Assembly: GCA_020348385.1 (NCBI GenBank)
Contig: CP070750.1
Span: 3,312,908 to 3,372,012 of the forward strand
Direction: 5' to 3'
DNA length: 59,105 nt
Origin: Candidatus Aminicenantota bacterium
GTDB lineage: Bacteria; Acidobacteriota; Aminicenantia; Aminicenantales; Aminicenantaceae
Shown here: positions 26,671 through 35,693 of the stretch, in pieces
Position numbering within the stretch: position 1 is the first letter of the stretch
How the letters are laid out: each line of letters opens with the position of its first letter
Position numbers and translations under genes: made by a program
Notes under the pieces: generated by a model
The model's database searches: none
Told to the model about the DNA's origin: nothing
What the model saw: the letters and a program-made list of their open reading frames with translations, nothing else

Positions 26671-27400
26671 GACTGGTAATTTGGCTGGGGAAAAAGAGCA
26701 TGATCTGGGACTGTCCCCTGTATCCCTCTAAGAACCCGAAGACCTGGGCAGTCTTCCCTTTCATGCTTTGGATATTGCTAAAAAGAGAGAGATGTCCCTT
26801 TGGAATCAGTGCGGCAAAATCTCCGCTTTTTGCTAGCAGAAACACCAAGCTCCCGCTTTTTTTGATGCTGGCACACCGAAACTGCACTCTGCATAACTTC
26901 CCGATATGATTCCTCACTTGCTGTGTGGCTAAAATCGGATAAGGTTCCTCACGCCAGAAACCTTTCGCCTGCCGTTGCGCTTCTTTTTGGATTCTGACGA
27001 ATTTCTCCCTCATGCCATACGAAAATTTGAGAAACACTCGGGCAAACCCCTCCTTCAGGATGAACTCGTTAAAAAGCCCCTTCTCAGTCCAAACATAGGC
27101 CAAAAGCCTTCCATACTGATCCTCCATTTCTTTTTCATAGGAAAGCTTCACTCTCTTTCGGAAGAGATGATGGAACGTAAACCTCTTAGCCAGCAAGGCC
27201 TCCAACGGAGTATTTACCGGAGAATCTTCTATCTCAGGGGTATCGATTCCGATCAGGCGGACCCGCCGCTCAAACCCGATATCCGATCTCACCTTCACGG
27301 TGTCTCCATCATAAATAGCGACGACTTTTCCGTTGTTTATTTTAGGATTCTGACTAGGAAAAAGACTGAAACACAGAAGAAAAACCAGCGTTTTTTTCAT
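26612..27400 (-). CDS. Secreted thermonuclease-like (SNase) protein
   Basis: An exported staphylococcal-nuclease-fold enzyme of 262 residues. It has a signal sequence (KKTLVFLLCFSLFPS) followed by the SN fold: AIYDGDTVKV, RLIGIDTPE (Arg35 equivalent and metal Asp) and a downstream Glu, then DQYGRLLAYVW (Arg87 equivalent) and EGFARVF, so it should be catalytic. A C-terminal OB-like extension (about 165-245) follows. The last roughly 19 residues and the stop lie in a REPIN-like repeat, so the original C-terminus has been replaced. The ATG at 27400 is preferred to the in-frame TTG at 27412. Confidence 0.85.
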   Translation of the reverse strand: MKKTLVFLLCFSLFPSQNPKINNGKVVAIYDGDTVKVRSDIGFERRVRLIGIDTPEIEDSPVNTPLEALLAKRFTFHHLFRKRVKLSYEKEMEDQYGRLLAYVWTEKGLFNEFILKEGFARVFLKFSYGMREKFVRIQKEAQRQAKGFWREEPYPILATQQVRNHIGKLCRVQFRCASIKKSGSLVFLLAKSGDFAALIPKGHLSLFSNIQSMKGKTAQVFGFLEGYRGQSQIMLFFPSQITSQKGDGSIFFLTNRNFINVQ

Positions 27401-27430
27401 GCTTCGATACAAGATGGAAGAAAAGAGCCG

Positions 27431-29257
27431 CTATTTCCTGAGGAATTGTTTTACTGCCTGAACAATATGTCTAGCAGATATTCCGTACTTATCCAGCAAT
27501 TCCTCGGGTTCACCCGAGCGGGGTAGATCGTCTACAGCAAGGTGTTTGAATTCTGCCTTGCCGCCGAGGAGAGAAGCCACCGCATCTCCCAGCCCTCCGC
27601 ATCGGAAATGATCTTCCACGACAACGGCTTTGTTCCCTGCCTTTTCGACCTCTCTGCATATTTTCGGATCCATGGGCTGGACAGAATAGGCATCGATCAC
27701 GCGAACCCTTATATTCTCCCTCTTGAGCTCTTCAAAGGCTTTCAAAGCCTCATGAACCGTTATGCCTGCTGCAATCAGGGCAACGCAGTCTTCCTGGTTC
27801 CTTTTCAGAACCCGAGAACCTCCGATCGGAAATTCCTCATCTTTTTTATACAGGATGGGTGTGTTGGGACGTGTAGTCCGTAGATAAACCAACCCTTTGT
27901 ACCTGGCCATTGCTTCAATGCACCCTTCTGTAGAACAGGCATCACTGGGATAAAGTACGGCACAACCGGGGATCGGACGAAATAGAGCAAGATCCTCCAA
28001 ACCCATCTGAGAAGGTCCGTCAGCCCCAATGCTGACTCCTACGTGGGAGCCGACCAGCTTCATGTTGGAAAAGGAATAGCCGGCCATCCTAATTTGATCA
28101 TGAGCTCGGCACAAAAACGCCGCAAATGTGGCGAGAAACGGGAGGTAACCCCTCGCAGCCATCCCGATTCCGATCCCCACCATGTTTTGTTCGGCAATAT
28201 ACACATCGAAAGACCTTTTGGGGAAGGCGGTAAAAAACGAATCGGCATACGTGGAATTCTTGACATCCCCATCGATGGACACGACCGAATCGTTGACTTT
28301 CCCCAAGTTGACCAGGGCATTTCCGTAAGCGCGTCTTGTGGCTGTATCTTTACCATATGTGTTTTTCGCGAATTGAAATCCCCTTTTAAGTTTGGGCTTT
28401 TTTAATTTATTCGGCTTCTTGACATATTTTTTTGCATCGATTTCCGGCATCGGACCGAGTTCATCCAATGCTCGCTCGAGGTCGGCCTGTTTCAGAGGTT
28501 TGCCATGCCAGCCGTTTTTATTCTCAAGGAAAGAAACACCCTTGCCTTTTATGGTCTTCGCGATTATCGCTGTCGGCTTCTTGGACTGCTTTGCTTTTTT
28601 AAAGGCGGACAATATCTGGGATATGTTATGACCATCGATTTTGACAGCATTCCAGCCAAAAGCTTTGAACTTTCTCTCGTAAGCATCCAGGTCGTGTCCG
28701 TGCATTGTCGGATCGGACTGCCCCAGTCTGTTGATGTCCAACACGGCACAGAGATTATCAAGCCCGGCCAGAACAGCTTGGTTGGCTGCCTCCCAAACAG
28801 CTCCCTCAGCACATTCTCCATCCCCTAAAACGATATAGACACGTCTTGGGCATTTTCCAAGTTTCATCGCCATGGCCAGTCCCACCCCGACGGAGAGACC
28901 CTGTCCCAGAGAGCCAGTGGCTCCCTTGACCCACTTCATCCGAGGTGTTGGATGCCCCTCTAAGGAAGATGTGATCTTCCGCAAATTCACAAGGCTTTTT
29001 TGCGAGATGATACCAGCTTCGGCGTAAGCCGCCCAGAGGATAGGGGCAGCATGGCCCTTGGAGAGGACGAACTCATCATTGGACCAATCGAAGGCATCAT
29101 GGATGTTGTATCTCATTTCATCGAAGAATAAACAGGCTGCAAGCTCAGCCATCGAAGAACAGGTTGTCGGATGACCGGATCCTGCCTTGGAAGTCATCTT
29201 GAAAGAGTGGATCCTCAATCTTTGGGCAATTTTTTCCAGAGCCTTTTTTTTATCCAT
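27431..29257 (-). CDS. tkt: Transketolase
   Basis: A thiamine-diphosphate enzyme moving two-carbon units in the pentose-phosphate pathway. 608 residues in one chain, the short form also seen in vertebrates. TPP/Mg motif GDGECAEGAVWEAANQAVLAGLDNL, the N-terminal KAGSGHPTTCSS and GHAAPILWAA, the Pyr-domain YIAEQNMVGIGIGMA and the C-terminal VIDAYSVQPMD are clear. GGAGG lies 11 nt before the ATG. It lies just upstream of the nuclease gene, with 30 bp between. Confidence 0.95.
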   Translation of the reverse strand: MDKKKALEKIAQRLRIHSFKMTSKAGSGHPTTCSSMAELAACLFFDEMRYNIHDAFDWSNDEFVLSKGHAAPILWAAYAEAGIISQKSLVNLRKITSSLEGHPTPRMKWVKGATGSLGQGLSVGVGLAMAMKLGKCPRRVYIVLGDGECAEGAVWEAANQAVLAGLDNLCAVLDINRLGQSDPTMHGHDLDAYERKFKAFGWNAVKIDGHNISQILSAFKKAKQSKKPTAIIAKTIKGKGVSFLENKNGWHGKPLKQADLERALDELGPMPEIDAKKYVKKPNKLKKPKLKRGFQFAKNTYGKDTATRRAYGNALVNLGKVNDSVVSIDGDVKNSTYADSFFTAFPKRSFDVYIAEQNMVGIGIGMAARGYLPFLATFAAFLCRAHDQIRMAGYSFSNMKLVGSHVGVSIGADGPSQMGLEDLALFRPIPGCAVLYPSDACSTEGCIEAMARYKGLVYLRTTRPNTPILYKKDEEFPIGGSRVLKRNQEDCVALIAAGITVHEALKAFEELKRENIRVRVIDAYSVQPMDPKICREVEKAGNKAVVVEDHFRCGGLGDAVASLLGGKAEFKHLAVDDLPRSGEPEELLDKYGISARHIVQAVKQFLRK

Positions 29258-29324
29258 GGGGGCATCGCCTCCTATTCTTAATTAACTCTTTAGGGCATTT
29301 CAGCCGCATTATATTACCTTCCCT

Positions 29325-30257
29325 TCACTTTAACAACAGATCTTTTTCGTACCAGAACGCTCGCGATTTCACTTTAAAGCCAACAGACTTATAAAGATGT
29401 ATGGCAGGCGTATTTTCACTGTCTACCGTAAGTTCCAAAGAAGTCGCTTCCCTTTTTCTCACATATTCCAAGCTGGTTTGGAACAATTTTTTTCCCAATC
29501 CTTTTCCCTGGAATTCCGTATAAATACCAAACATGTGAAGTCGCCATTTTCTTTTTTCAATGGCTTTTCCCTCTCTGATAACGGGATGTAACCAGCTGTA
29601 TCCAACGATTCTTTCGTTCTCTCGAATCATCAGAATGTCCTGCCATTTGCTTTGAGTCAGACGAAAAAAGTACCGGATATCATCGGGAGAATTCGGACAA
29701 AATCCCCAACTCCCTGTGAAGATCCGGTTCTGAACAGTGGCCAGCAATGCGGCATCTCCCGCTCGAAAATGTTCAATACACATAGAGACAGGAACTGGTT
29801 GAAAAAATCCGGTCAAATCAATCTCCATGCCTAAAAAACACCTCGCCTGGGAGAACCCGAGTTCGACAGCAAAATTCCGAGTGAACTTATCCTCCTCTGG
29901 AATACAAACATGAGCTACTCGAGCGCCCTTTTCGCGTCCTCGCTCACACACATACTTCACCAATTCTCTCCCAACTCGTTTACGATGGACAGCGGGATGC
30001 ACAAACCACTCAATAATTGCTCTGGCCACCCGAAGCTCTATCGTCACATCGGCAATCCCGACGATACGGCGGTTCAACTCGGCAATAAAAAGGTCATTTT
30101 TCAATGAATAATTGGACCGGCCTAGGTTATTCTTGACAACCGGCGACCCCCCCTGCCAGACTTCACCCTTCATGTGATAAGCATAACGAATAAAGCTTTG
30201 AGACTTTGACCAATCTCGTGGGGTAGGATTTGTGATGGATAGCGAACCAGCGTACAT
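29325..30257 (-). CDS. Tandem GNAT acetyltransferase (MshD-like architecture)
   Basis: 310 residues made of two GNAT domains. The N-terminal one (about 50-150) has the acetyl-CoA loop region VHPAVHRKRVGRELVKY. The C-terminal one (about 165-305) has an intact IYTEFQGKGLGKKLFQTSLEY and the closing DSENTPAIHLYKSVGF. Domain layout and length match mycothiol synthase MshD (about 315 residues), but many other two-GNAT proteins exist. It is divergent from an LmbE-type deacetylase 84 bp away. Confidence 0.72.
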   Translation of the reverse strand: MYAGSLSITNPTPRDWSKSQSFIRYAYHMKGEVWQGGSPVVKNNLGRSNYSLKNDLFIAELNRRIVGIADVTIELRVARAIIEWFVHPAVHRKRVGRELVKYVCERGREKGARVAHVCIPEEDKFTRNFAVELGFSQARCFLGMEIDLTGFFQPVPVSMCIEHFRAGDAALLATVQNRIFTGSWGFCPNSPDDIRYFFRLTQSKWQDILMIRENERIVGYSWLHPVIREGKAIEKRKWRLHMFGIYTEFQGKGLGKKLFQTSLEYVRKREATSLELTVDSENTPAIHLYKSVGFKVKSRAFWYEKDLLLK

Positions 30258-30296
30258 CTTCTAAAATTTAGGAGTCAAGAATTGTATCAGAGTATA

Positions 30297-30305
30297 TGAT
30301 AATAT
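30297..30305 (+). promoter_or_regulatory. Extended -10 of lmbE-like gene
   Basis: TGATAATAT (TGn plus TAATAT) lies about 37 bp before the LmbE ATG, with ribosome site GAGGAAATGAT in between. The short divergent gap must also hold the promoter of the tandem GNAT gene. Confidence 0.35.
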
Positions 30306-30341
30306 ACAATTTCTTACATGCTGTTTTCGTGAGGAAATGAT

Positions 30342-31046
30342 ATGACGAGAAAAAAAGCTGATTTTTTGGTCTTTACACCACATCCGGATGATGCAGAATT
30401 CGGAACCTCGGGCACCGTTGCCAAACTCACTCGGGAAGGAAAAAAGGTTGTCTACGTCGTCTGTTCCAACGGAGACAAGGGCACCGATGACATCAATGTG
30501 CGTCAAGAGGACTTGGTCAAGATCCGCGAAAAAGAACAAATCGAAGCAGCAAAAATACTGGGAGTCGAAGAGGTGATCTTTCTACGTCACCCAGACCAAG
30601 CCCTGGAGGACACACCAGAGTTTCGAAAGGAGATTGTGAAATATATAAGGGAATACAAGCCAGAAATCGTTATCACAGCCGATCCCTACCGGCGTTATGT
30701 GTGGCACCGGGACCACAGGATTGTCGGTCGTGTAGTCTTGGATGCCATCTTTCCGTATGCTAGAGATGTATGGTCCTACCCGGATTTCATGGAGATGGGG
30801 ATTCTCCCCCACAAAGTCAAAGAAGTGTGGCTGTGGGCACCTGAAGATCCAGACATCAATTTTCGTTCAGACATAACGGATACTTTCGAAATCAAGGTGC
30901 AAGCTTTGAGCTGTCACAAGAGCCAGATAAAGGAGCCGTTTAAATCAGAGATGGAAAAATGGTTGTGCAAAAGAGCGAAAGACATGGCAGAAGGCGAGGC
31001 GTTTAAACTGGCTGAGGGCTTCCATCGGATTGAAATATGGTTTTAG
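30342..31046 (+). CDS. LmbE/PIG-L family GlcNAc-type deacetylase
   Basis: 234-residue zinc N-deacetylase. The metal motif HPDDAE begins at H14 (catalytic Asp D16, ligand D17) and the second metal His lies in WHRDHRIVG (H122/H125). This family includes MshB and BshB, which deacetylate GlcNAc-inositol or GlcNAc-malate. Its 3' end overlaps that of the convergent GT4 gene by 44 bp. The neighbours (GT4, tandem GNAT, FemAB-like) suggest a glycoside-linked small molecule. Confidence 0.88.
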   Translation: MTRKKADFLVFTPHPDDAEFGTSGTVAKLTREGKKVVYVVCSNGDKGTDDINVRQEDLVKIREKEQIEAAKILGVEEVIFLRHPDQALEDTPEFRKEIVKYIREYKPEIVITADPYRRYVWHRDHRIVGRVVLDAIFPYARDVWSYPDFMEMGILPHKVKEVWLWAPEDPDINFRSDITDTFEIKVQALSCHKSQIKEPFKSEMEKWLCKRAKDMAEGEAFKLAEGFHRIEIWF

Positions 31047-32286
31047 GCCAAAGCCCCCCGTTGATTAGGCCCTCGAATATCTGATAGGTATTCTCCGCTG
31101 TGTTATCCCAGGAAAATCTCTGGACGACATCCTCTCGGATCGAGGGGCGGCTCCAAAGCTGGCTGCGATGCTTAAACAGATTTTCTAAGTTCTGATAGAG
31201 GGAGACAGGATCGTCAGGACGAAAGGAAAATCCGTTTTTCCCCTCTTTTACAATGCTTTTCATCTTGCCGACTTGGCTGACAACGACCGGGGTACCGCAT
31301 GCCAACGCTTCAACAGTCACCAGGCCAAAGGATTCGTACAACGAAGGAACGACGAGAGCATCGGCAGCAGAGTAGTATTTACGGAGATGCGACTGATCGA
31401 TTGATCCCAAAAAGACCACCTTGTCTTTGAGATCATGTATTTTCATTTCCCTTTTGATTCGGGTAACTTCCATGTTTTCTGCTAGTTCTTCTTCCTTTTT
31501 TCCTCCCCCTATTACTATCAGTTTGGTCTTTTCGAACAAAGGAAGATTTTTTTCTTGCAATATATGCAAGGCTTCGATCACATTTATGAGCCCTTTGACT
31601 TTTTCGATGCGGCCCACATACAAGAGAACAAAATTATCCTGACTATATCCTCTCTTATTCAGAATCGTCCGGTTGTTGATAGGATAAAAAAGCCGCGGAT
31701 TTACGCCGGGATAGACTACTTCCACCTTAGAGGGTAAAATGCCGTATTCTTCGACCAAGCTTTCCTTTTCGTCCGTTGAGGGAGAAATGATCGAATCCGA
31801 ACTATGGGCAATTTGTCTTTCCGAATTTGCACGGCTTTTGTGTTCCGTTTGGCCCTGTGCTCTTTTTTTCATGAAACCAAGAGTGTGATAAGTGTGAACG
31901 TGCGGCAAACCCAATTTATTTTTAATGTATGTGCCAGCCAATCCCGAAAGCCAATAGTGGGAGTGAATGATGTCATAATTTTCTTTTTTGCGATGAATAT
32001 ATTCTTCCATGTTTTCCGAAAATTCTGGTATGAACTCATATAGATATTTCCGATCGATAGGATACGCAGGGCCTCCCTTTATCTGGACAACGCGGATCTG
32101 TGGAGAAATATCCTTGGCTTCCACACAAACAGCATCTTGAGCCCTAGTGAGGATGTCGACGTTGACATCGGGGAAATCCACCAATCTTGCTGTCAGTTCC
32201 CGCAGGTACACACTCATTCCTCCACTTCCATTTCCACCCAAACTGGAATATGGACAGCTGTGGAAGCTGATCGTACAGATTTTCAT
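31003..32286 (-). CDS. GT4-family glycosyltransferase, MshA-like
   Basis: 427 residues in the retaining GT-B fold. The N-terminus GGNGSGGMSVYLRELTARL and IIHSHYWLSGLAG closely recall MshA and the sucrose-phosphate synthase group. The C-terminal sugar-nucleotide site has the ExxxxxxxE motif in YESFGLVTVEALACGTPVV, and GRIEKVKG precedes it. A role as sugar-phosphate or inositol-phosphate glycosyltransferase is likely. It overlaps the upstream FemAB-like gene by 4 bp (ATGA, coupled) and the convergent deacetylase by 44 bp. Confidence 0.85.
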   Translation of the reverse strand: MKICTISFHSCPYSSLGGNGSGGMSVYLRELTARLVDFPDVNVDILTRAQDAVCVEAKDISPQIRVVQIKGGPAYPIDRKYLYEFIPEFSENMEEYIHRKKENYDIIHSHYWLSGLAGTYIKNKLGLPHVHTYHTLGFMKKRAQGQTEHKSRANSERQIAHSSDSIISPSTDEKESLVEEYGILPSKVEVVYPGVNPRLFYPINNRTILNKRGYSQDNFVLLYVGRIEKVKGLINVIEALHILQEKNLPLFEKTKLIVIGGGKKEEELAENMEVTRIKREMKIHDLKDKVVFLGSIDQSHLRKYYSAADALVVPSLYESFGLVTVEALACGTPVVVSQVGKMKSIVKEGKNGFSFRPDDPVSLYQNLENLFKHRSQLWSRPSIREDVVQRFSWDNTAENTYQIFEGLINGGLWPKTIFQSDGSPQPV

Positions 32287-33293
32287 GGATTATCTTCTTT
32301 ATGTTTTAATTTTAAGCTGTATATTTTACTTTCTTTTGCGCCAAAAAAATACTTATATTTTTCTCTTCCTCTCAGAAAATCCGCAACCTTTTTGCCTTGA
32401 GCTATGGATTGCTTGATCGCCTGATCAAACAGGAAAAAACCAGGACTCAATGGAGAATATCCTCTGTCATAGGCGATGTTATAAAAATACACGATATCTT
32501 CATAGGGAAAACACAAAAGGGCTGCGATCAATCTGTCTTCAACGTAGAGCATATGGAGTTCCGCCCAATTCTCTATAGCAAAATGATGGACCAACTGGGA
32601 AAAAAACTCGGGCATCCCCTTTTTCTGCCAAAATTCTTGCTTAGCAGGGCTGCTCTCTTTGTGCAAGGAAACAAACTTCTTGATGGCGAGACTTAACTTT
32701 TCTGGCTCTGTGACTTTCTCAATACGAACATTCCCGAGAGATTCCCATTTTCGTGTTTTGCGGCGGAGTTCATGCCGATTTTTTCGGCCGAGATTCTGCA
32801 AAAATTCTTCATAGGATTCTGAAAGTTTCAAGACAGGAGCGATTTCATTCTCATGAGATTCGTATTCCCAACCTCGCCCAGCAGCCAATCCAGGCAGAAT
32901 TGACAATGTGGGAGAAGATTCAGGTATGTTTATGAGTTCCATAGGATAATACTTGGATGAATTCATTTGAAAATGATCCAACAGGTGCTCATAAAACTTT
33001 ACCCGATAATCCTCGCATGAGATGAAATCACAGTAATCCGTCACTTCATGGCTGGCCATAAACCTTAGCGCTGCACCGGAAACCATCAAAGGGGATATTC
33101 CTCCGAGAGAAGCTGAATCATCCCAGAAAAAAAGAATCCCCAGTTCGTCATTTGGGCCAAAATTTTGCCACCAAGCGTCGAACCATTGATGCGTGAGGAA
33201 GGGACAATTCTGCCCAGAGCGGGAGAGGAGCTTATTCCAATCCTTCTTCGTCTCGACAAACCTTTCGTAACTAGTTACTCTTTCAACTCTCAT
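32283..33293 (-). CDS. FemAB/CelD-like GNAT-fold acyltransferase (PF13480)
   Basis: 336 residues, cytoplasmic, of the Acetyltransf_6/CelD group. It has CPFLTHQWFDAWW near the N-terminus, the central LGRKNRHELRRKTRKWE basic helix, and the closing YSPLSPGFFLFDQAIKQ and FLRGREKYKYFFGAKES. Relatives transfer acyl or aminoacyl groups to sugars or peptidoglycan. Coupling to the GT4 suggests it acylates that enzyme's product. Confidence 0.78.
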   Translation of the reverse strand: MRVERVTSYERFVETKKDWNKLLSRSGQNCPFLTHQWFDAWWQNFGPNDELGILFFWDDSASLGGISPLMVSGAALRFMASHEVTDYCDFISCEDYRVKFYEHLLDHFQMNSSKYYPMELINIPESSPTLSILPGLAAGRGWEYESHENEIAPVLKLSESYEEFLQNLGRKNRHELRRKTRKWESLGNVRIEKVTEPEKLSLAIKKFVSLHKESSPAKQEFWQKKGMPEFFSQLVHHFAIENWAELHMLYVEDRLIAALLCFPYEDIVYFYNIAYDRGYSPLSPGFFLFDQAIKQSIAQGKKVADFLRGREKYKYFFGAKESKIYSLKLKHKEDNP

Positions 33294-33340
33294 TAGTTTT
33301 CTATTTTAATAAATTGGGGACAAGATATCCATTCATCTGC

Positions 33341-33357
33341 CAACCCACCTCACCCTA
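33341..33357 (-). repeat. G-rich intergenic motif with adjoining AATAATCCAGG
   Basis: The minus strand reads TAGGGTGAGGTGGGTTG, and a few bases away TGAATAATCCAGGCAAA. The same two modules occur together at 42465-42502. The rest of the 289-bp gap (33294-33582) holds the 15-bp inverted repeat listed separately and no gene. Confidence 0.4.
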
Positions 33358-33490
33358 CAAAAATGTTTGCCTGGATTATTCACCAGTCGAGTTTGCTGCG
33401 ACAGCAAGGAAGTGACTCATGAAGCTGTATTGTAATACTGCGAATGGATTACAACGAAGCCGGTGTAGTGAAATCGGCTGGCCCAGAGGG

Positions 33491-33569
33491 TAAAAACTGT
33501 TGATGGGTATAATAGCTCTTAATTTGGACTTCATGATTTTTTTATGAAAGATGTCATCAACAGTTTTTA
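33491..33569. repeat. 15-bp inverted repeat
   Basis: TAAAAACTGTTGATG (33491-33505) is exactly mirrored by CATCAACAGTTTTTA (33555-33569), 49 bp apart. It sits just beyond the 3' end of the DUF5916 gene, perhaps the remnant of a small mobile element or a structured 3' end. Confidence 0.5.
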
Positions 33570-33582
33570 TGATAAATTCAAG

Positions 33583-35616
33583 CTAGAACATGTAGGCGAA
33601 TTTGAGGAACAGAGTATGCCCTTGAATACCCTTTTCGCCGAACTCGCCTGTTCCCTTTTGATAAGCCACTTGGATGGACCCGAATGGGGGCTGGAATCTG
33701 TAGACAAAAAGAACCTGGATATTGCTCTTATCGATCACCGTGTTGAGCTGATAGAAAAGCTTTATGAACAGGTCGTTCGTGAAATAATTCGTGGCACGGA
33801 TAACATGGATCCATGTGCTGTCGTTTTCGGGATCTGGATCGAACAGCACACGTTCCAACCCATAGGAAATCGAAAGGTCTTGAGTTAGCTTAAAGTTGAC
33901 ATCCCCCTCAATCAGCTGGAAATTCCTATCAAAATTCTTTCCGAAGCTGTAAGCAATAGAGGCATGCTGCCACTCTCGGGTATTGTAACCGATATCGATC
34001 TCGCTTTGGCGGTTCCGGAATTCCTTCTCGAAAAGCTTGAACTCTTCATGATGCTCCAGTGTGACAGAAAATTTATTCTTCAAATCGATCTCCGCTTCTT
34101 GATCTATTTTCCAACTGCGCAGCGTGCCATCCAATCCCCAGTAGATGTTGTAGTTGGAGTCATACGCGATTCGTTCGAATCCCCATTTTCTAGGAAAAAA
34201 GGTTTTGGATAAGGATGAATCCAGTTCCCTTCTATTATCATCCCGGATAAATCCCACCTTGTTGGCATTATCCGCAAAATTTCTCCCAATCTGTGTGTAA
34301 CGCACATGAAAGTGAAACGTGGAAGTGTCATAGCTGGGACGCAGGAAAAAAGCGATGTTATCGGTGTTTTTGTCGCCATAACTCATGGCAAGTTGTCCTG
34401 TGAATTTAAACGTATCCGAAAAATACAAGGCTGTGTCGATGCCTGTGGTTCCCCAGTTTTTTCCGTTTTCGAGCTTGTTGGCTGCGATGAATCCGATGTT
34501 CGAAGATTCCATCACATCTTTTTTCAAGCGAAACACTGTAAAATTGGCCGAATCCTCCCCTCTTTCAACATCTTTTTTTGTCTGGGCAGTCAACCCTTGA
34601 AATTCATAGCCTCCGATTTTGCCGTAGACTTTGGCACCCCCGTAAATATCCGAGATCCTCCGCGAATAGAACAGCTGAATTCTCTGCCTGTAGATCTCGC
34701 TGCCTTCCAGGAAAAAATTTCTCTTTTCGGGAAGAAAGGTTTCGAAACGGGTGAGATTTATGACCTCTTGATCCGCTTCGATGGTGGCAAAATCTGGATT
34801 TAGGGTCAGATTTCCAGAGATTGCTTGAGAAAAGGCATACCGCGCATCTACACCGATCTCTGCCGTCGATTTTTGCTCTTCCTGTACTTTGCCGATGATG
34901 TGAGGGATGATCTGGAATTTTTTTTCTGCTTTTTTCAAATCCAGGCCCTTTAACTCGCCGAATTGGGAGACCTTAAAAGGAGATTCTATGGGTCCTGTCC
35001 AGGAGCTGTACTCCAATTTACGGGGAATCAAACGGCCCAAGCTCAATCCCCACGTTTGATTATCTCCAGGTTCAAATTTGATACTGCTGAATTCGACAGC
35101 AAACTCGGCTGTCCACCCAAAATCGGTTCGCTGAGCGGCCGATTTCCATATCCCGTCCCAGGTAGGATCAGTGGTTCTTCCATTTTCCGTGATCCGGCCA
35201 TCCCTTTGGGTTCCCAACACGTTGGTGCCTAAAAAATAACACGTTCTGCTGTCATGAAATGTGTCCAGGAACACATACACAGAATCATCCGGTTTAATAT
35301 CCGAATCTCTCTTGGTTATGCTAGCTGCGATTTTTCCGAGTTCTGAGTCGTAACACCAAAAGCCAAAATAGATATAACTGTCATCGAACAATACTTTGAC
35401 AACTGTCCGTTCCGAGGCTGGATTCCCTTTTTCAGGCTGATACTGGATAAAATCTGTCGCTTCCGGAGCAGATTCCCAGATCGGTTCATCCAGGAGGCCA
35501 TCCACGACTAACAGGGAATCCGTCCTAATCCCAAACACCTCTTTGGATTTCCATTGCCCAGTTAGGAATGAAGAAAAAAAGACCACAGACAGGAAAAGGC
35601 ATAAGAGCTTTTTCAT
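33583..35616 (-). CDS. DUF5916 protein: CBM9-like domain plus outer-membrane barrel
   Basis: 677 residues. A signal peptide (MKKLLCLFLSVVFFSSF) is followed by a DOMON/CBM9-like domain at about 28-220 (VVDGLLDEPIWESAPEA, SVYVFLDTFHDSRTCY) and a long beta-strand-rich part typical of DUF5916 barrels, ending in FLKFAYMF with terminal Phe. Likely an outer-membrane protein that binds or passes sugars or polymers; its function is not established. It is separate from its neighbours, 77 bp after the DUF5107-TPR gene. Confidence 0.8.
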   Translation of the reverse strand: MKKLLCLFLSVVFFSSFLTGQWKSKEVFGIRTDSLLVVDGLLDEPIWESAPEATDFIQYQPEKGNPASERTVVKVLFDDSYIYFGFWCYDSELGKIAASITKRDSDIKPDDSVYVFLDTFHDSRTCYFLGTNVLGTQRDGRITENGRTTDPTWDGIWKSAAQRTDFGWTAEFAVEFSSIKFEPGDNQTWGLSLGRLIPRKLEYSSWTGPIESPFKVSQFGELKGLDLKKAEKKFQIIPHIIGKVQEEQKSTAEIGVDARYAFSQAISGNLTLNPDFATIEADQEVINLTRFETFLPEKRNFFLEGSEIYRQRIQLFYSRRISDIYGGAKVYGKIGGYEFQGLTAQTKKDVERGEDSANFTVFRLKKDVMESSNIGFIAANKLENGKNWGTTGIDTALYFSDTFKFTGQLAMSYGDKNTDNIAFFLRPSYDTSTFHFHVRYTQIGRNFADNANKVGFIRDDNRRELDSSLSKTFFPRKWGFERIAYDSNYNIYWGLDGTLRSWKIDQEAEIDLKNKFSVTLEHHEEFKLFEKEFRNRQSEIDIGYNTREWQHASIAYSFGKNFDRNFQLIEGDVNFKLTQDLSISYGLERVLFDPDPENDSTWIHVIRATNYFTNDLFIKLFYQLNTVIDKSNIQVLFVYRFQPPFGSIQVAYQKGTGEFGEKGIQGHTLFLKFAYMF

Positions 35617-35693
35617 TCTTTTCTCAATTAGTCTGGCAATTTACCACATATAGTATTCAAGGACAATGGATTTTCTCTGGATATGGAACGATC

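Noticed and set aside
26704..26720. GGGACTGTCCCC-type palindrome within the nuclease gene, possible extra repeat copy
   Set aside because: It is in frame with a sensible C-terminal domain of the nuclease and lacks the paired arm seen at 26591-26670.
33544..33888. 114-codon frame on the + strand preceded by TATAAT
   Set aside because: Most of it is antisense to the C-terminal barrel of the DUF5916 protein, which is clearly real; the sequence shows no domain or signal.
34306..34803. 165-codon + strand frame
   Set aside because: Antisense to the DUF5916 barrel; no start site or family features.
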